From contig VCMS01000172.1 in assembly GCA_022539475.1 (NCBI GenBank), forward strand, positions 1 through 64,000: 64,000 bases of DNA, given 5' to 3'. The position numbers were made by a program, and so were the translations under genes. The notes beneath the pieces are model-generated. The model made no database searches, was not told the origin of the DNA, and saw only the letters and a list, made by a program, of their open reading frames with translations. This document shows, piece by piece, positions 44,500 through 54,102 of this stretch (position 1 is the stretch's first letter; each line of letters starts with the position of its first letter). This stretch comes from Gracilaria domingensis (taxonomy: Eukaryota > Rhodophyta > Florideophyceae > Gracilariales > Gracilariaceae).

Positions 44500-45512
44500 C
44501 TCCATCCTTGACAATCGACACTTTGTCACATAATCTCCCCCTCGGCGCTAAGTGAAGCAGAACATCTGTGTTTTCATCTAATGCGCACTGCTGTGCATCC
44601 CTTCGAAACGGTGTACAATCATTAGCAAAGAATTGCTCCTCCGGGGCGAGTGCTGTTGCTTCACCTGAGTCGATGCCAAACAAGTTGATTGCTCCTGAAG
44701 TGTCCGCAGTCACAAAGCTCAAACCATCCGCTGAGAACTGGCCATCGATGATTTTCGGCGCTTTCACGGGCACAGGTAGACCAACGTTAGATGGCTCCGG
44801 TACGATCTGCTCCGCAATCGAGAACGAGCGCAGCTTGGCGCCCGTCTCAACATCCCACAAACTGTCTTGGCCGTCGTACCCACGAGAAAGCAGTATGCGC
44901 CCATTCAGCGGGTGGCAATCCATGAACGTAGATTTCTTCCTCATGGGCATGCAACACACGTGCAAGCTCAGCCGTATCGGCATACCATACGCGAATCTTG
45001 GTATCCGACGTAGCGGTGAAGACATAGCGGTCGTCATGTGACCAAAGCACGGCACACACGAACACTGGAAACACAGGACGGCGCATTCTCGGTACAATAC
45101 TCCCGCACGCTGAACCCGACGCTGCACCACTGAGCATGCTTGGAGCATCCGCCTGTATTTGAGAGCGAAAGTCAATAACCTTATAGCTCCAAGAACCCAT
45201 ACCTTCGACAGATGCAGCTCTGCCGCGCGCAGGAGGGAGTCTAGCTTCCGTGCGGTTCCATATTCTGGCAGTGCCGTCTCGACAAGCGGTGATTCTAGTG
45301 CTCCCATTTCGGGAGAACAGCACTTGGCTAATGAGCTCTAAATGTACCCGCAACGATGTGAGCAGGCGCACGCGCGGGGGCACAGAGTCTTCGGTTTGTG
45401 GCTTGTCAATTGCATAAACTTGCGCAGTGCAATCCATACCGCTGACAGCTAAGCGCGTTGCACCCGCATTAAAGCATACTCTGAGCACTTGGTAGGTGGT
45501 AGGGCTGCTCAC
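44500..45512 (-). pseudogene. BRWD/PHIP-like: WD40 repeats
   Basis: Repeats read CFNAGATRLAVSGMDCTAQVYAI, then SQVLFSRNGSTRITACRDGTARIW, then LWSHDDRYVFTATSDTKIRVWYADTAEL, and after a one-base frame change near 44930, HPLNGRILLSRGYDGQDSLWDV and GQFSADGLSFVTADTSGAINLFG. The following EEQFFANDCTPFRRDAQQCALDENT matches the post-WD40 signature of PHIP proteins. The beta-propeller is incomplete: only about the last five blades are present, and the DNA upstream (45513-45829) is low complexity. Confidence 0.85.
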
Positions 45513-45829
45513 CTTGCTTTATGCCGCGCCCTTTCGAAGAAGTTCAGCAGATTCTGCGAGAAGCGGCGAAAACGCGCCAGCAGCAGAAGGCTGTGAAAGG
45601 GCAGCACCGTGCACCAACACAGCAGCGGCGGGGACGGCGGCAGAAGGAGATGAGGCAGAAACCAGCAGCGGAGAGGGTGGGGCGGCGGCGGATGTAGCAA
45701 CAGCGTGCGCATTCCACGGCGTGTCGGGCGCGGAACGAGACTGAAAACAGGTGGCCTAGCCAACCAGAAGCGGAAGCTTCCGCTTTCATTTTCTGAGCTT
45801 TCAGAATCAAGGCGTTATTGGGACATCAA
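45513..45829. other. GC-rich low-complexity DNA upstream of BRWD fragment
   Basis: GCAGC/GGCGG-rich sequence with no WD40 signal on the minus strand. It may encode a loop between blades or mark the capture breakpoint before the right array. Confidence 0.35.
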
Positions 45830-46030
45830 TGTAGCCGTGACCGTAGATGTGCTGTTCTGGGAAGGTCATGAAACATCAATCACGTGTCCTAAGGACATCT
45901 GGACATCATCTAAATTTTTAGCATAATTTTTGGTGCGTCTATCGAGCATCAGCGGCATATTCAGTTGCACTTCCACTCATCCGGTGCATATCCGTAGGAC
46001 ATCCACCGCAAATCACCTCATCTCACTGGG
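45830..46030 (-). repeat. Right terminal inverted repeat with degenerate 11-bp array
   Basis: On the minus strand the tip reads CCCAGTGAGA, then GTGATTTG, then contiguous 11-bp units: GGATGTCCTAC (46004-45994), GGATATGCACC (45993-45983), GGATGAGTGGA (45982-45972). Looser units follow down to about 45932 and again around 45870-45915 (GATGTCCTTAG, GATGTTTCATG). About two-thirds of the first 44 bases match the left tip, with most differences being transitions. Confidence 0.72.
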
Positions 46031-46033
46031 TAG
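46031..46033. other. Right target-site duplication TAG
   Basis: This is the partner of 17832-17834; both are part of one CTA in the minus-strand Gypsy-2 integrase frame. Confidence 0.75.
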
Positions 46034-47107
46034 GAGGTGCAGTCGCACTCGATCGTTCGGAAGAAGGCGTTCCTATGGAACGACCGTTAGTAGGCTCCTG
46101 GTTCGCGTCAATTCCACTGAATGTCTGCAGTGTACCCGACGTAGGAGGGACAGCTACCATTGGGGCGGAAGAGAGGCGATCGATAGCGAATGTGTCTTGA
46201 AGGCCGCCACGCTCGATAGTAACCGTATGGAAAGTAAATCGCAGAACCTTGTATGGTCCAGTGGAGCGTGGCAAAAGCTTTTGAAAAGTCAGCTCCATGT
46301 CATCCAATGGTTTCTCTGACGATTCCCTGTCCAGGTATACCATCTCTCTAGCCTTGAAATAAGGCGTATAGCGGACAGACTTATCGAAGTCCGCCTCGTA
46401 CCTGAGCTGAACTTGCGTCAAGGCAGCTTTAGCCGTGTGGATTATATCATCGATTCCCCGACGTGCGTACCGCTTAGCCTGCGTAGGATTCATACCTTCA
46501 GTAATATCCTGGGGAGACCAAGATGTCTTATCATCCATTGCCAATGGTGACGGCTGTCGAGTCAGGATGAGATCAAAGGGGGTGGTACCAGTAGACTTAT
46601 GCACCTGAGTGTTGTAGGCATAGACCAATGGTTCCACGTAGTCATCCAACTCCAATTGGTGCTCAGCCGTGTAGTGTACCAAGCGGTTAACGAGCGTCTT
46701 GATAAACAGTTCGGCTTGACCATTGGTTTGCGGATGGTAAGCCGTCGTAGTGACATGCTTTATACCCAGCGTGGCACAGAAGTGCGAGAAGAACTTGGAT
46801 ACAAACTGACTACCATTATCTGTCAGGAGAAACAAGGGCAAACCATAAGGACAAACCCAATGCGTAAGGAACTCCATCGCCACATCCGTTGCGGTGGTGT
46901 TCTTGCGCGGGATAGCCCTTGTGGTTTTGGTAAACCTGTCGGTGATAACCAGGATAAACTGCCGTGTACCGACTTTGGAAGTGTCCCAAGGATATCTATT
47001 GCAATTAATTCCCATGTTCCGGCCGCTGGAAACAACTTGAGCTTAGCCTGATGGCGTACTCGAGTTCCACGAACCTTCGCGCAGGAAGCACAGGTTTTTG
47101 CCGTGTT
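46031..47107 (-). pseudogene. pol: Gypsy-2 integrase core
   Basis: After the TGA, the frame carries the second half of the HHCC zinc module (CASC) and IAIDILGTL with the first catalytic Asp. It then changes frame near 46990 and continues as FILVITDRFTKTTRAIP, LLTDNGSQFVSKFF and TTAYHPQTNGQAELF (Asp and Glu of DDE). A GPF-like beta-barrel (TGPYKVLRFTFHTVTIERGG) and a Thr/Pro-rich tail follow. The tail stops where the giant insertion begins. The TGA that ends the frame (46023-46025) lies inside the inserted DNA. Confidence 0.9.
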
Positions 47108-49760
47108 TCAAAGGTCGTTGGCCATAAACGAGTAGTAGAAGTGCTTCCTAAGGGTCTGGTACATACGAGTCTCTCCTGTATGACCAGCAAACCGTGGGTA
47201 GTGAGCGAGGTAGGGAAACCGTGCCCGTAGGGATTTGGGAATGACCTTCTGGATAGAACCATCTAGCGGGGACCTTCGGCAGAGTAATCTGAAGCGGTCA
47301 AAGTCGAACAGGCATCCCTTGGTCCCTACCATGTGTGCCCTCCCTCGGCAGAATTCATCTGCTTTCTGAGCCTGTAGGAGATCTTCTAAGGTGATGGGAA
47401 GTAGCTCTCTTTCCTCCGGCATAATGGCGTTAACCTCCAGGTCCAGTTTCTCATGCTGGCAATCCTGTGGCCAGTCCACCAAGTAAACCTCTTCATGGTC
47501 AAGCTCACCATCTGGCAACTGTACCATGGCGACCAAGAAGTCATCCTCGGGATCTGTTTCGTACCCATCGAGGTTCGGCGTTGGTATTTCGTCATCCAGG
47601 GGGGTATCGTCATCTCCATCGCTAAGTATTCGACTGAGGGCATCAGCCGATTGGTGCTTCACTCCTGGCCTGTAGGTTAGATCATATTCGAACTTAGACA
47701 GCCGTAGTCGCCACCTTGCTAGCCTGCTGGACGCATCAGTCATGTTCAAGAGCCAGCGGAGGGAGTGATGGGTCCTGATGGTAAATCGAACTCCCTCGAG
47801 GTAGGGCCTCAAGGTCAGTACTGCCCAAACAATGGCAAGACATTCCTTTTCGGTCGTGCTGTAGTTCCGTTCGGCGCTGTTTAGAGTCCTACTCCAGTAA
47901 CTAATAGGTCGGTAGTCCTTTGGAGATTCCTGTTTCTGTAGGAGAACACATCCAATCTGTCCATCGGAAGCGTCAGTGTCCAAAATGTATGGTTTATCCG
48001 GCTTCGGTAATGCCAGTACGGGAAGGTTCAGTAGTTTATCCTTCAAGGTTTGAAGTGATTCGTACTGTTCGTCCGTCAGGCAGTCAAATTCCGATGGCGT
48101 ACCGTTTTTCAGCATTTCGTTGAGGGGTGCCGCAATCTTCGAGAACCCTTGGACAAACCTACAGTAGACGTTACAAAGCCCAAGGAAAGAGCGCAGCTCT
48201 GTGTGGGTTCGAGGTGGCTTTGCCAGTCGGATTGCGTCCGAAGTTCTTTTGGCAACCTGAAGCTTCCCAGGGTAAACCACATGGCCAAGGTAATCCACAG
48301 AGGCCTGGAAAAAGAGGCATTTTGGTAGCTTCAGAGTTATTCCAGCCTCACGGAGAATCCTCAGAATTGATCTCACATGGGTGAAATGTTCCCGAACGGT
48401 CTTCGAAAATATGATTACGTCATCCAGATAAACCAAGGCAAACTTCCACTTGACCCTGGATAGGATTATATCCATTGCCCGTCGGAAAGTCGCCGGTGCG
48501 TTCATCAGACCAAATGGCATCCGTGTAAAACGGAATAGTCCTTCATGGGTTGTGAACGTCGTCAGGGGCTTTGCGTCGTCGTCCAATAATATCTGCCAAT
48601 AGCCCCAATTGGCATCCAGCGTGGTGAATACCGTTGCTTTGCCTAAGGAATCGAGACAATCGTCCATTCTGGGAATCGGATAGCTGTCCCGTTTAGTCAT
48701 TGCGTTCAGCCTTCGGTAGTCAATGCAAAACCTTACGGACCCGTCCTTTTTCGCCGCGAGAACGAAAGGACTTGCCCATTGGGATTCATGCGGTGGTGCT
48801 GGCTCGATCACGCTAGCGTTGCGCATCTTCGCCAGTTGCTCCGCTACGATCTCGCGTCCCTTAAGGCCTGTACGGTACGGATGTTGGTACACCGGTATAG
48901 CGTCATCCTTAAGGTCTATTCGATGTTTCGTAGCCTGAATCTCTCCCAATTGGCCAGACCACATGGATTTGAATTCTCGGCGAAGTTCGATAACTTGTGG
49001 GCGGTACGATTCGAATTCCTCTCCTAGGTTTACCTTCCCCTCCCAAGTCTCGACGTCCTCGTCGTCATTGGGGGTGAGTTCATCCCATGAGGTTGCCATG
49101 ATAGCCATTGGAGCTGGTAGTGCAATACCAATGACAGTACCCTTTGGTAAGCGTACCGGGCGGTCCCGGAAGTTACTCATATTAACCAGAAAGGGAACCT
49201 TCGGTCTGCACTCCATGATTCCATTGGCCATTAAGGAAAGGTGACGGTGAATCGTCTTCGGATGATTCTGAAGCGTCACCAGACCAGCGGTTTTGCAGTG
49301 AGCCAGAGCAGCAATCCGCGTCATGGGCGGTATCGTTATCGCCCGTGATAACCGAACATTATTGGAAACGGTATTCTTCGCCAACAGAGAGCGACGTGGG
49401 TTGGCGTCGGGACCAGATTTGGAACAGATAATCGCCTATGGACGGGTGCGGTAGAAGGAAACCTTCCGGAGCCCGGGGTAGATTGCCTTCACGTATCGGT
49501 CAATGAAAGACGTCCCAAGGAGACATTCGGCACCTAAGGTAGGACAAACAAGGACCCAAGTGCGGACCCGAAGGTCGCCAATCTGTAAGCAGAGTGGAAT
49601 GATTCCTTTAATATCCATTGGTCGTTTCGATGCATCAGTTACCCTTGGGATCTTTCTAACCCTCACCTCGTCCTCCCAGCCAGCCGGTAGAACCTTCGGA
49701 TGGACCAAGCTCGGCCCTGCTCCAGTGTCCAGGACGCTGGTAACGACCCGCGACCTTGAG
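47108..49760 (-). pseudogene. pol: Gypsy-2 Pol: protease, reverse transcriptase, RNase H
   Basis: Protease DTGAG is at about 49715-49729, followed by LGTSFIDRYVKAIYP. An in-frame TAG at 49436-49438 precedes a 758-codon open stretch (49384-47108). That stretch holds the RT motifs FCIDYRRLN, FTTLDANWGYWQI, MPFGLMNAPATF and catalytic VYLDDVIIFSKT, then RNase H (ILDTDASDGQIG, YSTTEKECLAIVWA) and the start of the integrase zinc domain (HYPRFAGHTGETRMYQTL). It ends at an in-frame TGA (47108-47110), and the frame simply continues beyond with CASCAKVRGTRVRHQ. Confidence 0.92.
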
Positions 49761-49979
49761 GCAGTTAAACAAATGGTGTGTCTTACTTTGTAATTCTCCT
49801 TCCGCAGGATACATAATGGAGAATCCGCTTCGCTGTCCAGTTCGTCACACTATTGTCACAAACTTCTGTCCTCCTGTGTTGGCATCGACGGTTGATGATC
49901 CGAAAGCTTCTGAAATTCCCTTGAACAAATTTCTTCACCTTCGGCGATGAGGCTAGAATCTTGAGAGAGACGGCGCACC

Positions 49980-52184
49980 TCAAGCCGCTCCTCTACGCGT
50001 TTTCCGACTGAGTTTTTCCTCCGGTGGTGTACGCGTGACCACTGGCCTGCACGTCTTCTGGAACATCCGTCTGGTGTTCAGAGCTAACATTATCGACTGG
50101 ATTCGAAACTGCATTAACCGTTGGAGCCTTGAACGGCGTTTCCAATGGTGTGGCGTGCCTCGACGTGCCAGGGGACGACGTATACCGGGGAGCCTGACGG
50201 GTGAACATTCCTTCGGATCGTCGTGCCTGGTAGTTCTCGTTCCTTTGGCCATGAGTTTGTCTTTCGTTTCCTTCGGTAAGAACTTCATGCAATCGCATGG
50301 AGTAATCGTTGACAGGTAAGTGTAGCATGCCTGACGGGAGCGTTGGAAGACATCCCTTCGAGGTTGGATCGGAGAATACTTCGGTGTAGACTGTTCAGAA
50401 CGAGTTTTTATTCCAGTCGACAGTATGGAGGGCGCATCTGAGGGAGCTGAACCAAAGGAAGCCGCAAGAACGTTTCCGTCGTTCTCGTAGAAACCTGTGG
50501 CACTGCTTTCCGAACTCTCAACCATATGGGCCTGGGAGATTTTCCGGACAGGTGTCGCTCTTCCTCTGGCGTCATTATCATTTGACCAGCGGGAAGTTCT
50601 ATAAGTTTTCCCGTAACCTTCGGCATAATTCACCAACTGTCTATAGGAGAGATTAGGGTGGTCCATATGGTGATTTCGAACATGCGTCCTAATGGCCGGT
50701 AGCAATCCAGCGATGAAATGCTGCTTCAACCGGTTCTCGGAGAACACATTCCCACACCTATAGGCCTTTCTACAAAGCTGGTCTGCGAAGTCCTTCTCGG
50801 TTACGTTCGAACCTTGCCTGTAGGATATAACTTCCTGATGGGCGTCCATAATGACGTCATCCGTCGCGTAGGTTTCCAAAAGGTAATGCACGACCTCTGG
50901 ATAGGATCTGAGGAGCTCCCGATCGGTCGCGTCAACGGGGTCGGCAGTTCCAGAGATCTTGGGAACGACATGGTCGTGCGCTTGCCCATGGAGGAAAAAC
51001 TGAAAAAGATACAGAGCGGCACCTTCGTGAACGCCGTTCTGATCACAGGCCGTGCGGAACAGACTGAGAAACCTAAGGATAGAAATGGGGTCGGATCCCG
51101 AAAACCTTTGGTTAGCTGCATCCGTTTGGCCCATCTGGCGACCTTTTTGGCCACCGAGCTGGAGTATCGCGCTGACCGGTCGGCCAGGTGATACGTGCGG
51201 TAGTCCAATACCTTTTTGAAGAGTTCATTGGTTGTTACCAACGGCTTGAGACGTCGAACGGCCCCCTCATCCGTTTCTGAGCGACTGGAACTCGACGAAT
51301 CCGAATCGGACTCGCTACCGCTGGAGGTTCTCTGGCTTTTCCTCTGGTTCTTCGACTTCTTCCTTCTGCTACTTCTCTTCTTCCTACGATCAGAGCTTCT
51401 ATCTTCCAATGGCGGCTCTTCATCTTCAGCCTCTAAACCAATGGCTGCTCGGGGGCTCTGGGCCCCGGTGTACCTCACGGGTGGCACGGCCATTAGGCCT
51501 TCTTGCCTAGGGACGTCTCTGTTGTCCGCTGGACGTGCGCCCGATTGGTCTGCCTGTGGTTGAACCCGGCGAGGGGCTGTCAAAGCAGCTGCTCTCGGTG
51601 ATTCGGAACGGGGTTGCCATACAGATACCAATGGATTACTTTGAATTCCACCCACGGAGGGCGGCGGGCCGACCTGCCGAGTCACCTCACGGCGGATACC
51701 TAAGGCAAGCGAGTCTGCGAAAACGTCGGACTCGAGAACCTTTGGTAGGACACGTTCAGCCAGTTGGTCGGCGTGCTCAGCGAGAGCGACAGAGACTCGG
51801 AGATCCACAAGCGTTGCGAATCGAACGTCGAGCATCTCTCGAACCCTAGGCCATCTCTCGAACCCTAGGCCATAAGACATCGGCAAGTCCGTCGGTAGTT
51901 ACGGAACCAACAATTTCCTGCGGTGCTGCCTGTGGTGTGTTGAGTTGCGAGCGGTACTCGTCGAGCCGTTCTCGGATTCTTCTGGCCAAAGAGGCGTCAC
52001 TACTAATCCTCTCGGGATTATCCACTGGTGTGTGGAGATTAACCAGTGGCTGCGAGCGAGTACTCCGACGGTCACTCAGGTTGTCGCCGGAAAGTCCAGC
52101 GAAATCAGCTAGCGGTGGAGGAGTTCCGATGGCTTGAGCCACGGGTGTACGAGGGTCTTCTTGAATTGGTTGATTGTTATTCAT
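49980..52184 (-). pseudogene. gag: Gypsy-2 Gag, frameshifted
   Basis: The frame starts MNNNQPIQEDPRTP at 52184. A perfect 19-bp tandem duplication (51834-51871) shifts the frame; removing one copy joins DVLWPRVREM to LDVRFATLVD. A second frame change at about 51100 separates AKRMQLTK from FSGSDPISILRFLSLF. The core then reads DQNGVHEGAAL and YATDDV as in Gypsy-1 Gag. A basic, Ser-rich stretch (KKRSSRRKKSKNQRKS) precedes the core. The last part is read in two overlapping frames, ending at 49980 or 49993. Confidence 0.82.
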
Positions 52185-52291
52185 GATTGCGGTTGCTTGA
52201 TATACTAGTTCGTCATTAGTCCAGATCCAAAGGTAGAAATCCGGTAGTTCGTCTTTCCTAGAGGTCGTTGTTCACTTCCGTGAGGATTTCT

Positions 52292-52305
52292 AAGTCGGGA
52301 GACCA
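52292..52305 (-). promoter_or_regulatory. Primer-binding site of Gypsy-2
   Basis: On the minus strand, TGGTCTCCCGACTT lies four bases after the 5' LTR. It differs by one base from the Gypsy-1 site, so both elements probably use the same tRNA primer. I did not identify that tRNA. Confidence 0.65.
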
Positions 52306-52309
52306 GAAA

Positions 52310-52775
52310 TGTAGTATAGTGGCTCGGGTCACTAATTATGGAAGGAAAGTTCCAAAAGAAGACGATTCAACGAAGAGATCACTGGTAAAAAGGTGCAAGG
52401 GGCGGGCGCTATCGGCTGTGCCTACGGGAAACGACGAGCGACATAGCGATGGCTTTAGAACCTTAAGGTCTTTGGTACTTGCTAACCTAGGGGGTCAGAT
52501 AGTTACCAAGGTGTCTTTTGCTTTACCACAGGAGGGAGGCCCAGCTCGAGCAGCCTAAATATCGGCCGCGAGGCGCCCCTACCTCGGGAATGGTGCACTG
52601 TAACGCGGTACACCACGTGTACTATCTATACTACCTATAATACAAATATTACAAGTTAGAAATAAATAGATCTATGGAGGCTGACAAAGCTCCACTTATG
52701 CAACCTGTGGAACACCATCCACCCACCAGTCATGACCGATCATCAGGAACCAAGCCTAAGGCTCATAATACTACT
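52310..52775 (-). repeat. 5' LTR of Gypsy-2
   Basis: It is 466 bp, the same length as the copy at 14938-15403 and alignable with it throughout. It starts TGTAGTATAG on the plus strand. The outer end reads ATACTACT where the partner has ATACCACA, so the terminal CA has mutated. A primer-binding site lies immediately inside. Confidence 0.85.
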
Positions 52776-52780
52776 ATGTT

Positions 52781-52816
52781 GGGCAGAATACAGATGAATT
52801 TAAATTGGCAGAATAG
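52781..52816 (+). CDS. Accessory ORF of outer locus (3' end beyond the nest)
   Basis: Joining 14937 directly to 52781 (dropping Gypsy-2 and one copy of its near-duplication ATGGT/ATGTT) extends the 14236-14937 frame by 11 residues, GQNTDEFKLAE, to a TAG. This is a plausible natural C-terminus and supports the reading that the two AT-rich blocks were once continuous. Confidence 0.4.
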   Translation, partial: GQNTDEFKLAE

Positions 52817-53828
52817 ATTGCAGCTGTATGAGTATGTGTTTTACAAAGGTACACTGTTCTGATGTTTGCATATTTAAAGTCATCGTTTGTCACAACTCAT
52901 TTTTAGCCTACTAATACAATGTACAGTTTATCCAACACATGGGAATTAGATTTTCTCAGAAACATATATATGGTACTTCTTGAGATGACTTTTTAATGTT
53001 TCATATGCAGAACTAAGGATTTTGTTACTTTTTTCTTCTACAACTGGTACCTACTATTTTGACTTCTTGACCCAACAACCTTATAAACTCGAAGAGAACT
53101 CATGAACCTCATGGATGGTTAGAAATTTCTGATAAGATTGGCAATTTTAGAATGCTACCATGCTTGGGATTTCAACTACAAAACAATTTTTACTGCTTCA
53201 CAGTTCTTGTCAATGAAAAACCTATTTCGCAATGCATTATTATAGTCGTAAGCTTCCACCTGTATTTCACATGTATGTTTATTCCGTTTCAAAGCTCATC
53301 AAAAAAAACAGAACAAATAAGGAAACGAATTATGTAAATTATAATTCATACTTTCGTTTATTCCCGCAAGCTTCAGAAGAAGTATTCGCCACTTCAAATT
53401 CTTAAAAACCGCCCATGTTTGCGAATATTCTCCATGTTCGGCACGCGAACATTACGTTTTTTGTAAACTACCTTACTCTTCACTACATCTCAATATATCT
53501 ATAGCTGGCCGTTACATAGAACGAAAATTGTAGGTTATACTGCAGGGCTTCTAGTAAAATTCGGGAGCTCTATTTTGTTCGTTTTTAAACTTCTGCTTTT
53601 TGGAACCTTCGCGAATATTTGCATTGTTCGCGAATATTCGCGAAGATTTCCAAGATCTTCTTGCCGAATAGCAATCATTTTTGGAAACCTACAATATTTA
53701 ATGTGACACCGATCACGTGATTGTATCTTTATGTGACATTCGTCCAAATAAATTGACAATGTCTTACATGCTGACGCCTGTAATTACTTGTTAGTTTGTG
53801 TCAACAAACGGCGATTCCCGCAAGCTCC
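52817..53828. repeat. AT-rich right arm of outer locus
   Basis: No gene beyond the short ORF end at 52781-52816. Composition and motifs match 9.9-14.9 kb: TTCGCGAATATTCGCGAA-type palindromes at 53607-53645, and TTCCCGCAAGCTTC (53361-53374) and TTCCCGCAAGCTCC (53815-53828), the reverse complement of the motif on the left. The sequence around 53361 aligned to 10088 shows further similarity over about 40 bases in inverted orientation. Confidence 0.55.
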
Positions 53829-53979
53829 ATGTGGTGGCGTTTCTTAGGGGGTGTCCTGCCGTCTCAGGGACACCCCCGAAGAATTTTTTTTTCCTATATC
53901 TCCGCGGGGAGACAGGCGAAGTGCAGCGTGGAAGCTGCACTTCACATCTCCCCCGCCCGCTGCGGCGCCAGCCGCAAGA
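53829..53979. other. GC-rich transition, no gene
   Basis: Composition changes abruptly from AT-rich to GC-rich around 53830-53900, consistent with leaving the outer element. Confidence 0.35.
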
Positions 53980-54102
53980 CAGGAGCGTGCTGCCCGTCGC
54001 GCCGCCGTGGCGCGACTGCACAGGAGCGTGCCGCCTGTCGCGCCGCAGTGGCGCGACAGCGCGGAGGAAAAGGAACGCGTCGCGCTGCCTTGGCGCGACG
54101 GC
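53980..54102. repeat. 41-bp GC-rich tandem repeat, three units, each with an internal palindrome
   Basis: Units 53980-54020, 54021-54061 and 54062-54102. Units 1 and 2 are about 90% alike and unit 3 is more diverged. Each carries GTCGCGCCGCCGTGGCGCGA or a close variant, which folds back on itself. Confidence 0.85.

Larger units (their letters stand above)
34299..45512 (-). pseudogene. BRWD/PHIP-type WD40-Tudor-bromodomain gene, 5'-truncated, decayed
   Basis: The minus strand holds, in order, late WD40 repeats (45512-44500), an acidic/basic linker, a cryptic-Tudor segment (about 41905-41276) and a bromodomain split by Gypsy-3 (41275-40993 and 35580-35455), followed by a Ser/Thr/Gly-rich tail. 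This is the BRWD1/PHIP layout of eukaryotic chromatin readers. Lesions are a one-base frameshift near 44930, in-frame TGA at 43625-43627 and 41276-41278, two in-frame TAA codons near 41909 and 41815, and the retrotransposon. The N-terminal region and first WD40 repeats are missing at the right end of the giant transposon, as expected for a captured gene fragment. Confidence 0.85.
17835..46030. mobile_element. Giant 28.2-kb TIR DNA transposon inserted in Gypsy-2
   Basis: Both ends are defined. TAG stands at 17832-17834 just left and at 46031-46033 just right. Both tips read CCC inward, share GTGATTTG at the same distance, and lead into degenerate 11-bp arrays in opposite orientation. Removing 17835-46030 and one TAG restores the Gypsy-2 integrase frame without a single-base error (APPT then ATPKVV). 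A 3-bp duplication and short subterminal repeats fit the CACTA (CMC) superfamily, and a TNP2-type transposase lies inside near the left end. The tips are CCC and not CACTA. Cargo comprises TNP2, ORF2, a Mutator-like transposase with an Ulp1 protein, a TatB-like ORF and a BRWD/PHIP pseudogene that hosts Gypsy-3. Without Gypsy-3 it is about 22.8 kb. Confidence 0.85.
46031..52775 (-). mobile_element. Gypsy-2, 5' part (LTR, gag, pol up to integrase tail)
   Basis: Minus-strand order is 5' LTR (52310-52775), primer-binding site, gag (52184-49980), protease, RT, RNase H and integrase. The element breaks at 46031 inside the integrase tail and resumes at 17834, ending with the LTR at 14938. Without the 28-kb insertion it would be about 9.6 kb, which includes a roughly 2-kb 3' UTR. 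Gag and pol both carry frameshifts and stops, so it is not autonomous. LTR divergence makes it older than Gypsy-3. Confidence 0.88.

Noticed and set aside
52311-52345. tRNA-Asp-like start (TGTAGTATAGTGG) at the Gypsy-2 LTR edge
   Set aside because: Only a short D-arm-like match; no anticodon or T-arm follows. It is LTR sequence also present at 14938.
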